Origin: Rhynchonema sp. JSB1_4
Taxonomy: Eukaryota > Nematoda > Chromadorea > Monhysterida > Xyalidae
Reading direction: 5' to 3'
Assembly: GCA_030248065.1 (NCBI GenBank)
Contig: JASAMV010002805.1
Location: forward strand, 62,001-126,000
DNA: 64,000 bases
The notes under the pieces are model-generated. The model worked only from the letters and a program-made list of their open reading frames with translations, searched no databases and was not told the origin of the DNA. Shown piece by piece: positions 37,677-50,025 of this stretch (position 1 is the first letter of the stretch; the number at the start of each line of letters is the position of its first letter). A program made the position numbers and the translations under genes.

Positions 37677-37969
37677 ATGAACAAAAGCGCCACTGTTCTG
37701 TGTGCACTTGCTGCAATCCTATTGATGTCGCCTGACTGTCAAGGCGACTTGTGCGCCCAGTCCCGTTGGCCTTCCCGTTGTCGTGCGGTGTATATAAATC
37801 GGCCACTCGTCCAGTATGGGTATGTTCAGTGCATTGGGGCTACGGCATAGTTTTCGAATTACTGTAACGTGTTCCAATAACCAAATTTCACAGGAATGGT
37901 CCGCTTCATCGCATGGATCGCGCAGCATTCCTGCCACGGGGACTGCACGGCTGGAGACCGTCGAAATGA
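37677..37969 (+). CDS. Candidate small secreted peptide precursor
   Basis: Proposed exons 37677-37819 and 37894-37969 encode 72 aa. The N-terminus MNKSATVLCALAAILLMSPD is a textbook signal peptide, probably cut after CQG. The mature part has three cysteines before the intron and a basic C-terminal half including RAAFLPRGLHGWRPSK. The donor is TATGG|GTATGT and the acceptor TTTCACAG|G, phases matching. It lies 1 kb downstream of the other candidate secreted precursor, on the same strand. I do not recognise the family; single Arg cleavage could release short peptides (inference). Confidence 0.45.
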
Positions 37970-38407
37970 ATTGCTCTTGTTAGAAGACGCACCCAAGAAC
38001 AACAAAGGTCCAATTGAGCGAATCATGGTTAAATACGATTGTTTAAAAATCATGTGATTTCGTTGATAATGTGGCCCCTCTGATTGAGTCTGCATAGCAA
38101 TGTGAACGCCTGCTCGAACTGAATCAGTTTCAATCCACTGTACTCGGTAGTTCAGTCCATGATCTCAGTCTCACATAAAGCTTTATTCTACAAACGTCGC
38201 ACAAAATACAACAATAATCTTTGGCAACAACTATTGACAATCAGTGATTGTGCTCCTGATGTCCATCTCCGTCGCTTCTAAACGATTCGCTATGGAAATT
38301 TTCAGTACCAAGTGTGGTGGCCCGACGTCGACTGTATTTGTCGTGTTCAGCTTGTTGACGCACAAGAATTTCGGGTATGAACGCTGGAAATGTACACGTA
38401 CGGTCAT

Positions 38408-41400
38408 TCAGAAATGTTCGAATAAACATTTGTGGAATTGCCTGCCTGATAATATCGCTCCGACCAAAATCGCGCCAGAGAAAAGTCCCATGCACGCGTT
38501 GGCGCCCAAATGCGGGCTATCAAGCAGAGCTTGGCCAACAAACGTTAGCGCGATGCCAACGACCTGCCAAAAAATAGTCTTCTTTTGACAGGTTTAAAAT
38601 AACCGACAATTTGAAACGTCGTAAAAAACAATAAAAATAGAAAGACAGACTTGTGCCGACATATTGAGCAGACTGGCAGTGGTGATCTCAGACACCGGGT
38701 ACGTGATCTCGACGCAGAATTCGAATCCGATCGGCAAATAACCGGTAGTGAAAAATCTAGAGTTTATATGGTTTTTATTTTGTGCAGTGAGTTATTGTAG
38801 GGATATACGGTAGATTGAAAGATTTTAAGAATCTAAAACCATCCTCAAACAGAGCAATCGTACCCAATAAACACGTTGACGAGAAATACGGTCCAAATGA
38901 GTCCGCTGAACAAACAGCCGATGCACGCAGCCAGGAAGGTGAAGCCGGCAAAGTAGAATATCAGAGTGGTCAGTCTGCAGCATAAGTGAAATTTTGCATT
39001 CGGATTTCAAACGCGTCAATTTTTTAATCTTTGAATAAAGTTACTAACTTGTACTTGTGCGTTTTATCGAGCACCGGTCCAACAAGTATCGAGCCGACAA
39101 TGCCCGCAACCACAAATGTGAGGCCAATGTATCCGATCAAATTGTCTTCGCCCTACAATTTGGGGCCAAAATGTCCTTTTTCCATCGACTGATTGCTGTT
39201 TATCGTTTTTTATTTATCCATCATTCACTATTATAAAATGACATCAACAACGACCCCGACCATGGCACCTTGTATGCTTTGTAGGACAGTACGATTGCAT
39301 TCAACAGTGTTGAATAGGCGTAGAATGTACCAGCGTTGATTCCTAGAACAAAATCACCAAGAATTATTTGTTTTGACATGGTCGTTTTGCACCAGACCAT
39401 AAGTGATGAAGATCAGTAGGAAGCCTCGTTGCATGAACAAATACTTGATCGTTCGGAAGAATGACTCGCGAACTTTGGATGTCTGCGCGGCGGCCTGTGC
39501 CAAACTCGGTGGATGCGGGGGTTTGGAACGGAACACTGAAATGATTCCATTAACTGGGTTGCATTGAAGCAAAAACACGGTCAGAGCATGTCGTCATTCA
39601 CTTATGAAACTCTGGCCCACCCAATATGATCAATATTAACAGCACGGTGCTGTTGCCGCCAGTGAAGTAGTAGAGATTGCGCAGCTGTGACGCCGTTGTG
39701 GCCATGTGTTGCGTGACGTTGACTTGCTGCGCGTGACGGAATGAGAGTAAATGGGCGAGTTTAGGTATAAGAAACAAGGACATCTGCCAAACATTCTACC
39801 GTGACGAACAGTGGCGGCACGAGGAACCCGATTGCGATGCCGACTTGATTGCCAAACACGCCGATGGCTGTCGCCGTGGCCACCTGCAGAATGGCGCGAA
39901 CATAATCGCCTTGATCAGAGCTCTGGGACTTTAACCAGATTTTGAATGAGTGCATTCTGATACTTTACGAGCATCACTATCAAACAGTCCATACCAGAAC
40001 TATGACAATCGTCGAATCCTTGAAAAAACATTCGAAGACTTTCTCAAGACACTTAGGACAAGAGGCGTTAGTGTCGCAAGCGCGCATTGACGTACGCACA
40101 GATGTACATACCTGGTTGGCACCGAACCAAACAGCAGCCAGTATTGGAGGCAAACCCAACACGAACAATTGAGCGACCGCTGCTAGGAATTGGCCAAGCA
40201 GCGACACCCAGTAGAGGTTGGGATCGGCACTCGCCACTTTGATCCAACCCCCTGAGTACGTAAAGCAACAGTATTGGTGTAACGCACCAATAAATGGGAC
40301 CTCGATAGCTGGACCTCGCAACTGTAAGATTCCAGGCGGCTCCTCATTTCGACCCTTCTAAGAGATAAAGTTCGACTGAGATCTTACTCACCCGCTGGTG
40401 GGTGTTGAACTGGCAGAAGAGAGTAGGCCGCCAAACCTATCAGAAGGCGGGAAGTACATTCGCACTGACTATGACCAGGTTCACGTGTCTGGTCTGTGAA
40501 TTGTGACGCGTGCACCGAGCCTGCGGCACAACTCACACATCAGCAGGTATACTTTAATGTTTCGGTACGTTGTTTTACTGACGAGCCCCTGGTCCACCCA
40601 CCGGCCACATTCAATCCGGCACCAAGTAGCACGGATGGATAGAGGCCGAATCGATTGGTGAATTCAGTGGCTGGCAAAATGCCAACGGCGTAAACAATCT
40701 CGTACATCAACGCCATCCAGTTGACACCCGAATCGCTTATATTGTAGAAAGCGGCCACCTTGATAAATCAAGGCGTAATCAGGGTCAGAATATTTCCAGG
40801 TTGGTGTCAAACTTGGTTTTGGCTCGAGTTTTTGTATTTTGTATTATAATTTTGCTCGGTTGTAATTCCAGTCTTAATGTTGTGTACCATGGCCATAAAT
40901 TTCGACAGCGTAGAAGTTTCTAATTGTGAAGCTATAGATGTCGGGAATAATACTTTCCAACAAGTTTCATATGCATACATAGGTCGCCCAGAGAATCCAT
41001 CCAAAATATTTCTTGAATGATAAAGCACGCCTCGCTGCAGATCACCAGCGTCCTATTTACATTTTTTCCAAGACATTTTTGCCGGTGTCAGGGTCTTTCT
41101 TCCAACGCGGTGAGCGTGATATTGGCAGAAATCTTTTGAAAAAACAAGTAGGACGCTGGTGATATGCAGCGGGGCTACAATTCAGGAAAAGTTTGGATAG
41201 ATTAGTCATTGTGCGATCAACACCGCCCGAAATGTTTCCGCTTTTTGCCGTTTCCAATCGGGCAACAACCACTGACCTTATTAGTGATGACACTGTACTC
41301 AATCCACTGGAATGCATTGCTGCACGAATACAATGTGAATATGAGTAGGACTAGCCAACGACGTTTGTAGACCTGAATCTGTTGACAGGCTTCGAGATCG

Positions 41401-41540
41401 GGCACTGACTCAATTGGGGTCGCCAAGACATTTGGAGGTTCGGATGTCGGGGACACCGTGTTGTGGGAATGGGACATGATTGGGGTTCGTTCGTTTACAG
41501 CTGGGGCTGAGACACTGTCTTTAATTTTCTGACGATCCAT
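38408..41540 (-). CDS. FLVCR-like major facilitator transporter
   Basis: Eleven exons: 41277-41540, 40602-40758, 40112-40251, 39800-39883, 39621-39726, 39398-39535, 39269-39342, 39049-39152, 38864-38974, 38651-38756, 38408-38563. Sum 1440 nt, 479 aa. After an ~80-residue cytosolic N-terminus comes [20 protein letters not shown] (helix 1). Then follow [67 protein letters not shown] and [20 protein letters not shown], all FLVCR1/2 hallmarks. FLVCR proteins sit in the plasma or mitochondrial membrane and move choline and ethanolamine, and historically heme. The natural reading ends [18 protein letters not shown] second frame downstream (to 38241) stays open for about 60 codons and could be an alternative C-terminus. 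Intron 1 holds an inverted repeat at 41030-41178. Confidence 0.92.
41030..41178. repeat. Imperfect inverted repeat in FLVCR-like intron 1
   Basis: CGCTGCAGATCACCAGCGTC on the left is mirrored by GACGCTGGTGATATGCAGCG on the right, with weaker pairing inward. Probably a small MITE. Confidence 0.6.
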
Positions 41541-42095
41541 TATATACTCAAGCGTTATCGAAAACTAAACTTTATCACAACTTTCATTGAGCAATATAAA
41601 CCAATTTAACGACACAACCGCATTAATACTGTGCGTTGTTGACATAAAAGTGTTTTGATATTTTGCATGCCCGGTGTAAGATAGTTCCTCCCACATCACC
41701 ATGGAGAGTATCAGTAGCGCTGTGTTAACTTGTACAAAACGCTAAAAGTTTTTACATAAACGTGACAGAAACGAAAACCAGAAATGCAATCTCCGTCAGG
41801 TTAGGCGAGCTGTGCTTTGAAGGCCGTGATGTGAATGTCCTTCACAACACCACATTCGGCTGCACTTGCAAATATTTTTACAGCATTTTTAAATTGGCCC
41901 ATGTCACATGTTCGTTAACTACTGTATCTATGTATGTACAATAGCAATTGGCTGGGTTCCTATGACAATGCCAAACAAGGATTACTGTCTGCGCTAAAAA
42001 AAACTAGCACTTTTATCGTTGACCACTCGTTGTGCACCATAGAGTTACAGACTAGCTAGACTGACGGATTTTATCCGTCACATCAAATGAGCCGG
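41541..42095. other. Short intergenic region
   Basis: Between the FLVCR-like start and the STUM stop, both on the minus strand. No coding similarity or clear repeat seen; it should contain the FLVCR-like promoter. Confidence 0.4.
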
Positions 42096-43345
42096 TCATT
42101 TCGAGACGGACTCTCTTTGATGGGTTCTGATGAATTTCATCATATCGCGTCGATGCAGCACCGATCCCTTGGTGAGCGCCTCAATGGCTGCGATGGTGAC
42201 TGCCTCACGACGACGGTCACGGATCGAGTTGGCGTATTCGACTGCAAGCATGCCCTCCTAATAGTGAAATGATTGATGGGAACCATCAGTTATTAAATCG
42301 ACTCACCATTAGAGGTATGTATATGTGCATTATTATGACGTTGCCTATCATGAACTAATGTACAATATGACTCGCCAGCAGTTAGCCAACCTAAAGCTCA
42401 GGTCTGTGCTCGATCCCCTTCGAAAAAGGCGTTACCGAGTCAAAGCGCGAACACGTTTGTTTTCGGAAAATTCCGACCATCTGGGAAACGCTGTAAACCG
42501 TCTGCCAACTGACTTGCATGCACATAGAGCAGTCCGCCCCAGGCGATGCTCCAGAACCATCCGACGCAGAACAACAGTATGGTCATAAACTGGGCAAATG
42601 CGACGAAAACATTCACGACGAATGTCGACACTCGACGACCGCCTTCTAGTTGAATACGTGGTTGACCGACGCACAAACACAACACACCGCTGAGGAAGGT
42701 GCCTGCAAATCGAATGGAACGGTACTCGCCCAGATGACTCGGCGGATCAAAAGTGAATTCGATTTACAACACCTGCATAGGCACGTCGGCTTGTTAACTT
42801 ACACATATGGATTAGTAACTCGGCTTGCTGCGGTTAGTACAAGCTCAAAAGTTTGTCAGCGATTCCAGCCCCTGAAGCTTACCAGTGCCCGGCAACGTGA
42901 AGTTCATGATCATGCACACGACGGCAGCGGTCATGGGCAGACACGGTATGGCCTCGTGGATAAACGAACGGTCATTCGCACCAAGCGTGATCTGAATTGA
43001 CTGGAGAACATTGCGAGAACATTTTCTCTTGAACGAATATGCAGATTTCAATTCGTGCCAGCCGGATCAACGCACATTCTGATTCTTGATCTCCTTCTCA
43101 GCGTCCTGGATCAGCTTTCGAAACCCTTCTGCTCCTTTCATCTAAAATGACGAAACTTTAAATTATTATTTTTCAGTGTCTCAGTCATTAATAATACATT
43201 ATGAATCAACTGTGAAACTCACCACTTCATCCAGGTTTACTCGAGGCAGCAAGCCCACTTTGCGACCATAAGCCCGCACGCGCGGCAGTTTCTTTTGTAC
43301 CACGCGCCAACCTCTGCCCATTCGACGCTTTGGAGACGCAACCAT
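42096..43345 (-). CDS. STUM: STUM/SPEC3-family membrane protein
   Basis: Five exons: 43223-43345, 43076-43141, 42883-43000, 42524-42702, 42096-42257. Sum 648 nt, 215 aa, phases consistent. The first two exons are basic and predicted cytosolic. The family core has two membrane hairpins: PCLPMTAAVVCMIMNFTLPG followed by TGTFLSGVLCLCVG, then VSTFVVNVFVAFAQFMTILL and GWFWSIAWGGLLYEG. The LPGTGT turn and GWxWSIxWG are diagnostic of Stum. Drosophila Stumble is needed for mechanical sensing in proprioceptive neurons; sea urchin SPEC3 is an embryonic relative. The tail (RDRRREAVTIAAIEALTKGS) is hydrophilic. Start taken at the first ATG in frame after an acceptor-less upstream stretch; an additional 5' exon is possible. 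Confidence 0.88.
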
Positions 43346-45157
43346 CTCGGGGGGCCAATCTGGTGGATTTTGAATAAAATGCGACAAGTGACGAAACCAG
43401 AATATTCACCTGGCAGTGGTTGTAGCGTCGAGATATTTCGATAAATATGTCGGAATTATAAAAAATGTTCTCTTTAGCTTGCAGAGCACATCTGGTTTCA
43501 CGTCAGAGACACAGCGCCGAAATTTTGCTGCACAGCCCTGCCAGTGACATTTTACTTTTATGGGCATATCATAAGGTTGCCTTGAAGCATAGACGTCAGC
43601 GCAAATGTCACAGCTGTGGTCTACTATAAACTGTGCCTTATCTGAGAAACGATTGACAAGTACTCGTGACATTTATCCTTCTGGAAGATGCTAAATGTTG
43701 GTATCGCACCAGTGCACACGTGCGATGTCGGCATAGTAGCCCACTTTTATGAAATCATGCAACCACGACAATAATACCGTGGGTGCCATTTGCTCATAGC
43801 CCGTTGGTGTGGTGTGATAGCAGTCTGGCAGGCAGGCAGGCCATAATTTCACGCATAAGGATTTCCTCTAATTGTGTGAGTGAGCTCAAAATGCATTTGG
43901 TTACGGGATCGCGTTTACCCTTTTTGGCAACCGAAAAACGATATAACGAAAGTATAACGTACCACCTCGGCTGGCATTTGACCCCAAACGATGTCCTGTC
44001 GGTAGAGACTCCATGGTTGGTCGCCTTTCATATCCATAATCCACAACCGGTATCATATTCACATTAGAGAATGGGCGGTCCAGTAAGTCGCTGTTTATTG
44101 CGATGGATATATGTCATCGCTTTCGCTGCGTATCGGGCGTGAGTCTATTCTTGAAAACATGGCAGGCAGAAATCACAAGGCTTAAAGAGCGGTCAATTTT
44201 TGAGAAGTTGCGCCATAAAAACACGAACAACATGTGAAGCACCTAATTACATTTGAGATTTAGCGGAGCGAGTATAATTTCAACCGCAGCGTAAATGTTG
44301 TTAATTTTAGGTCTGGGGACAACATTTATCATGGTCGAAATCAGCAGCATCACTACATATAATAATTTCACAACTTCCTTTGGTCCAAAAACCGCAGACG
44401 TGACCAAGGAGGTCTGATCCGAATCCGATTACCATATTTGATATCGACCTTTGTGCTTGGTTGAGCAAACAGTGTTCCGATATAATTCAGAAATTGTGCC
44501 TAACCGATTGGTCGATATGGGATGGGCACTTTGATGCCGTTGTGCGAGGGAACACTTTTTTGGAAAATGTGTAAAAACATTAACGAAACAAAAAGGAAAA
44601 CATAAAAACTTCGTTCTCATTACGCACTTCGGTCATATGGTCGCATATATTCATCATCAAGCCGAAAGTGCCTGTAAGGGCACCTATCATTTTCTAAGTG
44701 CTGATGTCAAGTTGATTTTCCCTGAGTCTTTACATATCCTTGTCACATCCTTTCTAAATCCAAGCGTAATAGTCGTAGCAAAAACCAGTTTCACGGTGTT
44801 TTTTACCGGTGCCTTCTGTCGTGCGTGGGTGAGGTTTCTGGTGAAATTGGTCATGTGAACCAGTGAACGTGTGACAAAACGTCCACAACAATGGAAATTC
44901 ATGTCTGCAAAATGAACCCTTTGTCATGTGGCTACCGTTATGCATAAAGCATGCTGAGAAACAAAGGAATGAAATGAATACGTAACGAAACTGACCCACA
45001 TATGAGTAAGTTTGTTTTGGGGCTTGTAACCAGGTTACAGGCCTGGTGGAATAACGACGCATTTGTCCGGTGCCCGGCAATTTTGTTCTTGAAATAAGCC
45101 TGTCATTCCTGTTTTTCGTCTTAAAACCAAAGCACAAGCCAGACATCATTTCAAATC
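43346..45157. other. Intergenic region, no supportable gene
   Basis: Between STUM (-) and the first Ly6 gene (+). Open frames are short and without family signal. Both upstream regulatory regions should lie here. Confidence 0.45.
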
Positions 45158-47585
45158 ATGCTCAAAATATTCGTAATTGCTGTGCTGCTTGCCGCAGCGA
45201 CCCGGATCGGAGGTAACGGTAGCCTCTGGTTTACTGTGCCTTTTAAACTCAGCTGTCACTTGTATACCTGACATGAAGACGGCACGAGTCTGAACACAAC
45301 AGCATTGTGCTTTTTGCGGGGGTCAACAGCATCATGCGGTTTGCATTTCAGAATCGGCCGTGAAATGTTACGAATGCCTGACACCAGGCACGTCATGCAA
45401 CAAGAACGAGTGCACCGGGGCACATTGTTTTAAGAGCGGGGCGCAAGTAGGTAAGTGCGATGACCCAGTGCTGTCCCACAAAAGTGGACGATTGAACTCC
45501 TTTCGATGTTTCAGCTGGCATCGGCGCTTACAGTTGGGGTTGTGTGCCCGAACAGAACGTGACGGGGGAGGTTGAAATGAAATGCTCGGTTGGTCACTTT
45601 ATTGGGAAAATAAACAACATATTATAGCTCATGTGTTTTCTGTTATCTTTACCGAACCATTGTGTACATGCATGAACTGTGGCGCATGTTTTTGGTTTTC
45701 CGTTTCGACACCTGTTTTCATTGACAGGCGGTGCTCAGTGACCATGTGACCCCCAAAACACACACGAGCTCGTTTCATGGGCTAGTATTAAGGCCACTTT
45801 ATACTTCGTCTCGTTGCGATACAAAGAACAAAAAACGCTGTATCGTTCCCCCTTTGTATCGAAGGTCATTTATACTGGTTCCGAGACAACACACATTCGA
45901 TACACAAAAAAGTATAAATGACGTAACACGACACGCGCAACGAGACAGCTGTTTTGTCTCGCCGAGACAAGATTTCGGGAGTTAAAAAATCTCAACTTGG
46001 ATTTGTCTCGTCATTGTTTCTTCGCCGATAGGAAGCGAATTGTTGGCTGTTTTTGGTGTCGTTGGGTTTCGCTCAACCTGGTGAATCCGAAAAACAAAGA
46101 AAAAGTTGAAAAAGTTCCCGATTGAAAAAATGGTACGACCGGGAATTGAACCTACTTCATCGGCCCTCTAGGCCGGTGACCTACCACTGAGCCACCCTTG
46201 TTGACATACGTCGGCTGTAAACCAGCAATATAAACCATTGCAGCGTGCTGCACAGATAACGTTGAGCGCTCTGTTTGACTTTGACTGTGTGTGATACAGA
46301 ACAGAGTCGTGTGTTGATTGTCACACTGCGTTGGTGTGTGTGTGTGCCTGGCCGCCTGTCTCAACAAGGCGACGGTGCATTGCATTGCCTGATGCGCATA
46401 CATAAGTGTGCGAGGAATGCCACTGATTCACACCGAGTTATCATAGCAAGGAAGGTTGAGGTTGAGCACAACTTCAAGTCCTGGTTTTAATTACAAAGTA
46501 TTGCTGGCAATAGTGGTGTTTGGAAGCCAAAGAATAAAGTCAGTCAGTTCACCCCCTCCCGCCCCCCCCCCCCGACCGAATCGGAGCGGGCGACGGTGTT
46601 CGAAAATGAGGTGGTGATTCATGTTTGATTGTGTCAATGTGTCCCCCAATTTTTTCACAACTTCATTGGTGTTCTCGGTGCACAACAGCACCAGGAAAGG
46701 CATTTTCCAGGCTTGCCTAAAATTACGGGCCGAAACGGCCTTCTATTTTTTAATTGTTCTTTCTCTTTCTTTGCATTTGTCGCGGGAGAGAACATCCGCG
46801 ACAGACGCAACAACGCAACAGCCAGAAACACTGCACAACAAACGACAACCGATACACAGTATCGCAATGTTCTTTGTTGCGGCTTGTTCTGGGCGACATT
46901 TTGTTCTTTGTATCGCAACGAGACGAAGTATAAAGTGGCCTTTACAGTGGTGAACTCAAGTAGTCAAATCACTTCGTCAACTCACAGCAGCCCCGACTGA
47001 CCGTGAGGAATAATACATGGCATTCGGGGGGAGTTGACGTCTCTACAAAGTGAGTTGGCGAACTGAATTGACCACCTGAGTTGTTCACTGTAATCAAGCC
47101 CGTTTCGTGTTCGTCACAGGTACTATAGTAAATTTCCAAATTCGTTGCCGCACAGTAAAATACGCCCCATAGTTAATGTCAAGTTATAAACCCGAACGCT
47201 GACCACGCGCGGTTCTGAAACATTGCGCGCAGCTGCCTGGCTGGCTGGCAAGCTGCGTGTGTATTGGTTGTCCGAATGTTTCACAAGTTGATTTTCGGGT
47301 TTAGAACCTGACATTAACTATGGGGCGTACTTTACTGTGCGGCAGCGAATTTGGAAATTTACTATATGTACTGTATAATGTCCTTGCCTTTTCACATGTT
47401 GGCAGGCAGTGGCATGCAAATCTCCGACAAAATGCTCCCCGACCTTACAGGAAACCAATGGCCTCACGTTGTGTCATTGCAATGACAAGGACTTCTGCAA
47501 TCTGGCCACCCGTGTCAACACTTTATATTCGGGCGTTCTTTTGGGTGGATTGGGGTCGGCCTTGATGGCATATTTGGTGGTGTAG
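45158..47585 (+). CDS. Ly6/uPAR three-finger protein, GPI-anchored (paralogue A)
   Basis: Four exons: 45158-45212, 45352-45450, 45515-45588, 47451-47585; 363 nt, 120 aa. Signal peptide MLKIFVIAVLLAAATRIGG, then a ten-cysteine Ly6 domain starting KCYECLTPGTSC and closing CHCNDKDFCN. A hydrophobic C-terminus (VLLGGLGSALMAYLVV) fits a GPI-anchor signal. Ly6 proteins act at the cell surface as adhesion, septate-junction or receptor-modulating factors; the partner is unknown here. Exon phases and total length equal those of the next gene, showing tandem duplication. The last intron (1.86 kb) has been enlarged by two TIR elements (45791-46941 and 47122-47366). Confidence 0.88.
45791..46941. mobile_element. 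TIR element with TTA target duplication (PIF/Harbinger-like, non-autonomous)
   Basis: Starts AGGCCACTTTATACTTCGTC and ends GACGAAGTATAAAGTGGCCT; the inverted repeat continues inward for about 45 bp. TTA flanks both ends (45788-45790 and 46942-46944). The 1151-bp interior has no transposase and carries a tRNA-like sequence at 46131-46197. It lies in the last intron of Ly6 paralogue A. Confidence 0.88.
46131..46197 (-). ncRNA. tRNA-like sequence (SINE or tRNA pseudogene)
   Basis: On the minus strand: a perfect A box, TGGCTCAGTGG, and B box GGTTCAATTCC, with a plausible anticodon arm (loop CTAGAGG, anticodon position AGA). A TTTTTT terminator follows. The acceptor stem does not pair, so I read it as a tRNA-derived element rather than a working tRNA. 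Confidence 0.55.
47122..47366. mobile_element. MITE with ~70-bp inverted arms
   Basis: ACTATAGTAAATTTCCAAAT at the left is mirrored by AAATTTGGAAATTTACTATA-like sequence at the right. The match runs inward through GTACGCCCCATAGTTAATGTC. About 245 bp, in the last intron of Ly6 paralogue A, 84 bp before its final exon. Confidence 0.88.
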
Positions 47586-47993
47586 AAGTTTTGTGTGCTG
47601 TATAGCCGTGCTTGTATGCATTTTTTACTTCTTCCAGCTAAAATTAGTGACAGTAACGCAATGCAGTTTTGACAGTTTTTAGCACATGTAAAACCATGTT
47701 CATTTTTAAACCCGAAGGCTTGACACGCCTTCATGTTCCTTATTATTGTTGTGCAATCAGGTGGACTTAATAAATTGATTTGTATGCAGCGGAGTCTTTT
47801 CATGTGTGCTTCTTTAGCTGAGACTTTTTGTCTTGTTTCGGCATGATTGCGCACCTTGGCAGTGAAAAAGATGGTAGCCAACGCAGAGAGAGAATGACGC
47901 TGTGAACATGACTTTCCCAACTCAGTTCTCTTTTGTCACCCGGCGACTGCGAACACAAACATATCCTCAAAAAATTATTGTATCAAAACAAAC

Positions 47994-48854
47994 ATGAAGT
48001 TTGTGCTGGTCGCCGCTGTTCTGTCTGTGTTCGTGGTGCAAAAAGGTGAGATCAATTAAACTGCTCATTTGTATCCATCACAATATCCATATGCAGCTCT
48101 CACTCTGAGTGAAACATCATAGCAAACTGCAGGCTTGTGTGCCACCGTCAAATGCTACGAATGTGTGGCGCCGGTCGAGACCTGTGGCACCGGTGAATGC
48201 ACCGGATCGGCGTGTGTCAAAGCCGGGGGTTCTGTCGGTACGGACCTCTTTACTGTACCAGCAAAGCAAACATTGATCTCTGGCCGGGTTCGGTCACGCG
48301 CTCTGGGGTTTGGCCACAATTTATTTATGCATTTCACACTGTCAGACTTTTCGTCCAGTCCAACATTTAAATTTGTATTTAAAAATGTCATGAAAAATTG
48401 TTAATAGTCTAACGTTTAAACTGGGTAAAGGTTTGATACAAAAATCCGTAGTGCTGAATAAAAAATTTGGTCAAACCCCCGAGTTCGAGACCGACCCGAG
48501 GCAGAGGTCGATGCTTAGGCAACTTGTTTGGCAAAGCAAAACATCCGTTATGGGAACAATGATTTGTTGTAGCTGGAATGAAAGCGTTCACGTTCGGCTG
48601 TATTCCCGACTCGAATGGCACCGTCACCATCCCGATGGAGTGCCAGGTCTGTGACATCATTTTAGCTTATTTTTTTAACAAGAATTAAAAAAAATTGTCG
48701 AAACTGTTCAAAAGTTTTGCAGGACACCCTGGGCATGGTCAGCTGTACCTGTAATGACAAGGATTTCTGCAATGCTGGCATAAGTGCACAGGCTGGCACA
48801 TTGGCCATGATGGGCTCAGTCACCACGTTTGCTCTGGCCAAACTGTTGTGGTAG
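47994..48854 (+). CDS. Ly6/uPAR three-finger protein, GPI-anchored (paralogue B)
   Basis: Four exons: 47994-48045, 48133-48237, 48573-48646, 48723-48854; 363 nt, 120 aa. Signal peptide MKFVLVAAVLSVFVVQKG, Ly6 domain from KCYECVAPVETC to CTCNDKDFCN with ten cysteines, and a hydrophobic GPI-type tail (LAMMGSVTTFALAKLLW). It shares intron positions and phases with the upstream paralogue, 0.4 kb away. Paralogue B lacks the large last intron. Confidence 0.88.
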
Positions 48855-49945
48855 GACAATTGGACACAAATCGCGTATTTAGTTGCTCTGGGACATTTGC
48901 TAACGAAAATCCAAGGTTTTGGGGCTCGTATGGCCTGAGCCCAGGTACATGTTTTCTACGCGACATGCGTGGGTACTCCTCTGTATGCTATCATCAGAAA
49001 TGTGATCAAATTATTTATATCAGGATGGTTTAACACAATCATTCACATTAGTACAGTAATCATTTGTTTTGTAATCCGAAAGCTGATGTTCAAGAGACCT
49101 CATAGTCAAAGCATTATGTAGCTAATATGTTTAGTTGTATCGCAGCAGAAATAAATTTTTTTGTCGGTAAGTGCAATTGCAAAATGTAACCTGCACCTGC
49201 GGCAAAACAACACACCCAAGAATAAAATTTACTGATTCGATCATGAAACCATTCTTTGGACCAGACCAACCGTGCTTGCACCACGAAATCTCGCTGTCGT
49301 GTTTTGGGGCCCCAATCTACCGTTAACCTCCTAATTGCTGCTCTGTGTTGTGGATATTATGTATTGCGAACAGAAATGTGTGTCCCGATCGATTTACTTT
49401 ATGGAGAGTTGACTGTACTCCAAAATAGATAAGCCAAAGCCCAACCACAAATGCAAGCCCTGAAGTAAAATCCATAATCCAACCCTTCAGCACTGTGTCC
49501 CCTACGTCCAACCAGTGCCAATTTGAGGTCCAGCCACGGGTAATGCAAATGGCTATATAATTGGTGATCGGCCGATAAGGTCCCCGGTGGATTCGTGCTG
49601 ACCATGACCAGGTGCAAAACCAGACAAAAACATGCTGCACATCACGTTCCATATATAATTTTAGTTTCATGGTTGGACTCAGATTAAAAAACGGGGATGT
49701 TTCGTCTGTGCGAAACATATTAACGTTCACCACTGGTGAGCGGCGGTGATAAATGTTGAATGCAGCTGAAACAATTTGTGGTCACTTGCCATTTTAATAC
49801 ATGTCACGTGATCAAAGATAGAATGAAGCCACAAAACGGAAACGGTGTGCCGGCGCTTACGTGCTACATACAATGCCAATCGCGCGGAACTACGAGTAGT
49901 AACGTGCTGCTTTGCGCACATGCCAGCTGCAGCACACGGATTAGC
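48855..49945. other. Intergenic region, no supportable gene
   Basis: Between Ly6 paralogue B and the H2A promoter. A 136-codon minus-strand frame (49323-49733) has one hydrophobic stretch but no ATG at its start, no domain and no splice support. Confidence 0.45.
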
Positions 49946-49947
49946 TA

Positions 49948-49956
49948 CATATAAGC
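49948..49956 (+). promoter_or_regulatory. TATA box of histone H2A
   Basis: CATATAAG about 75 bp before the H2A ATG, in the position expected for a short-leader histone gene. Confidence 0.7.
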
Positions 49957-50025
49957 CAGCTTCCCCGGACCCATTCATTCACATCGTGTTTTCTATCTCT
50001 ACCTTGCACCATCAAGCTCAACATC

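Noticed and set aside
46131..46197. Functional tRNA gene
   Set aside because: A and B boxes are good, but the acceptor stem does not pair and the T stem has mismatches; kept as tRNA-like only.
49323..49733. 136-codon minus-strand frame with one hydrophobic segment
   Set aside because: Its first codon is GTG, there is no domain, and no flanking splice or promoter support.
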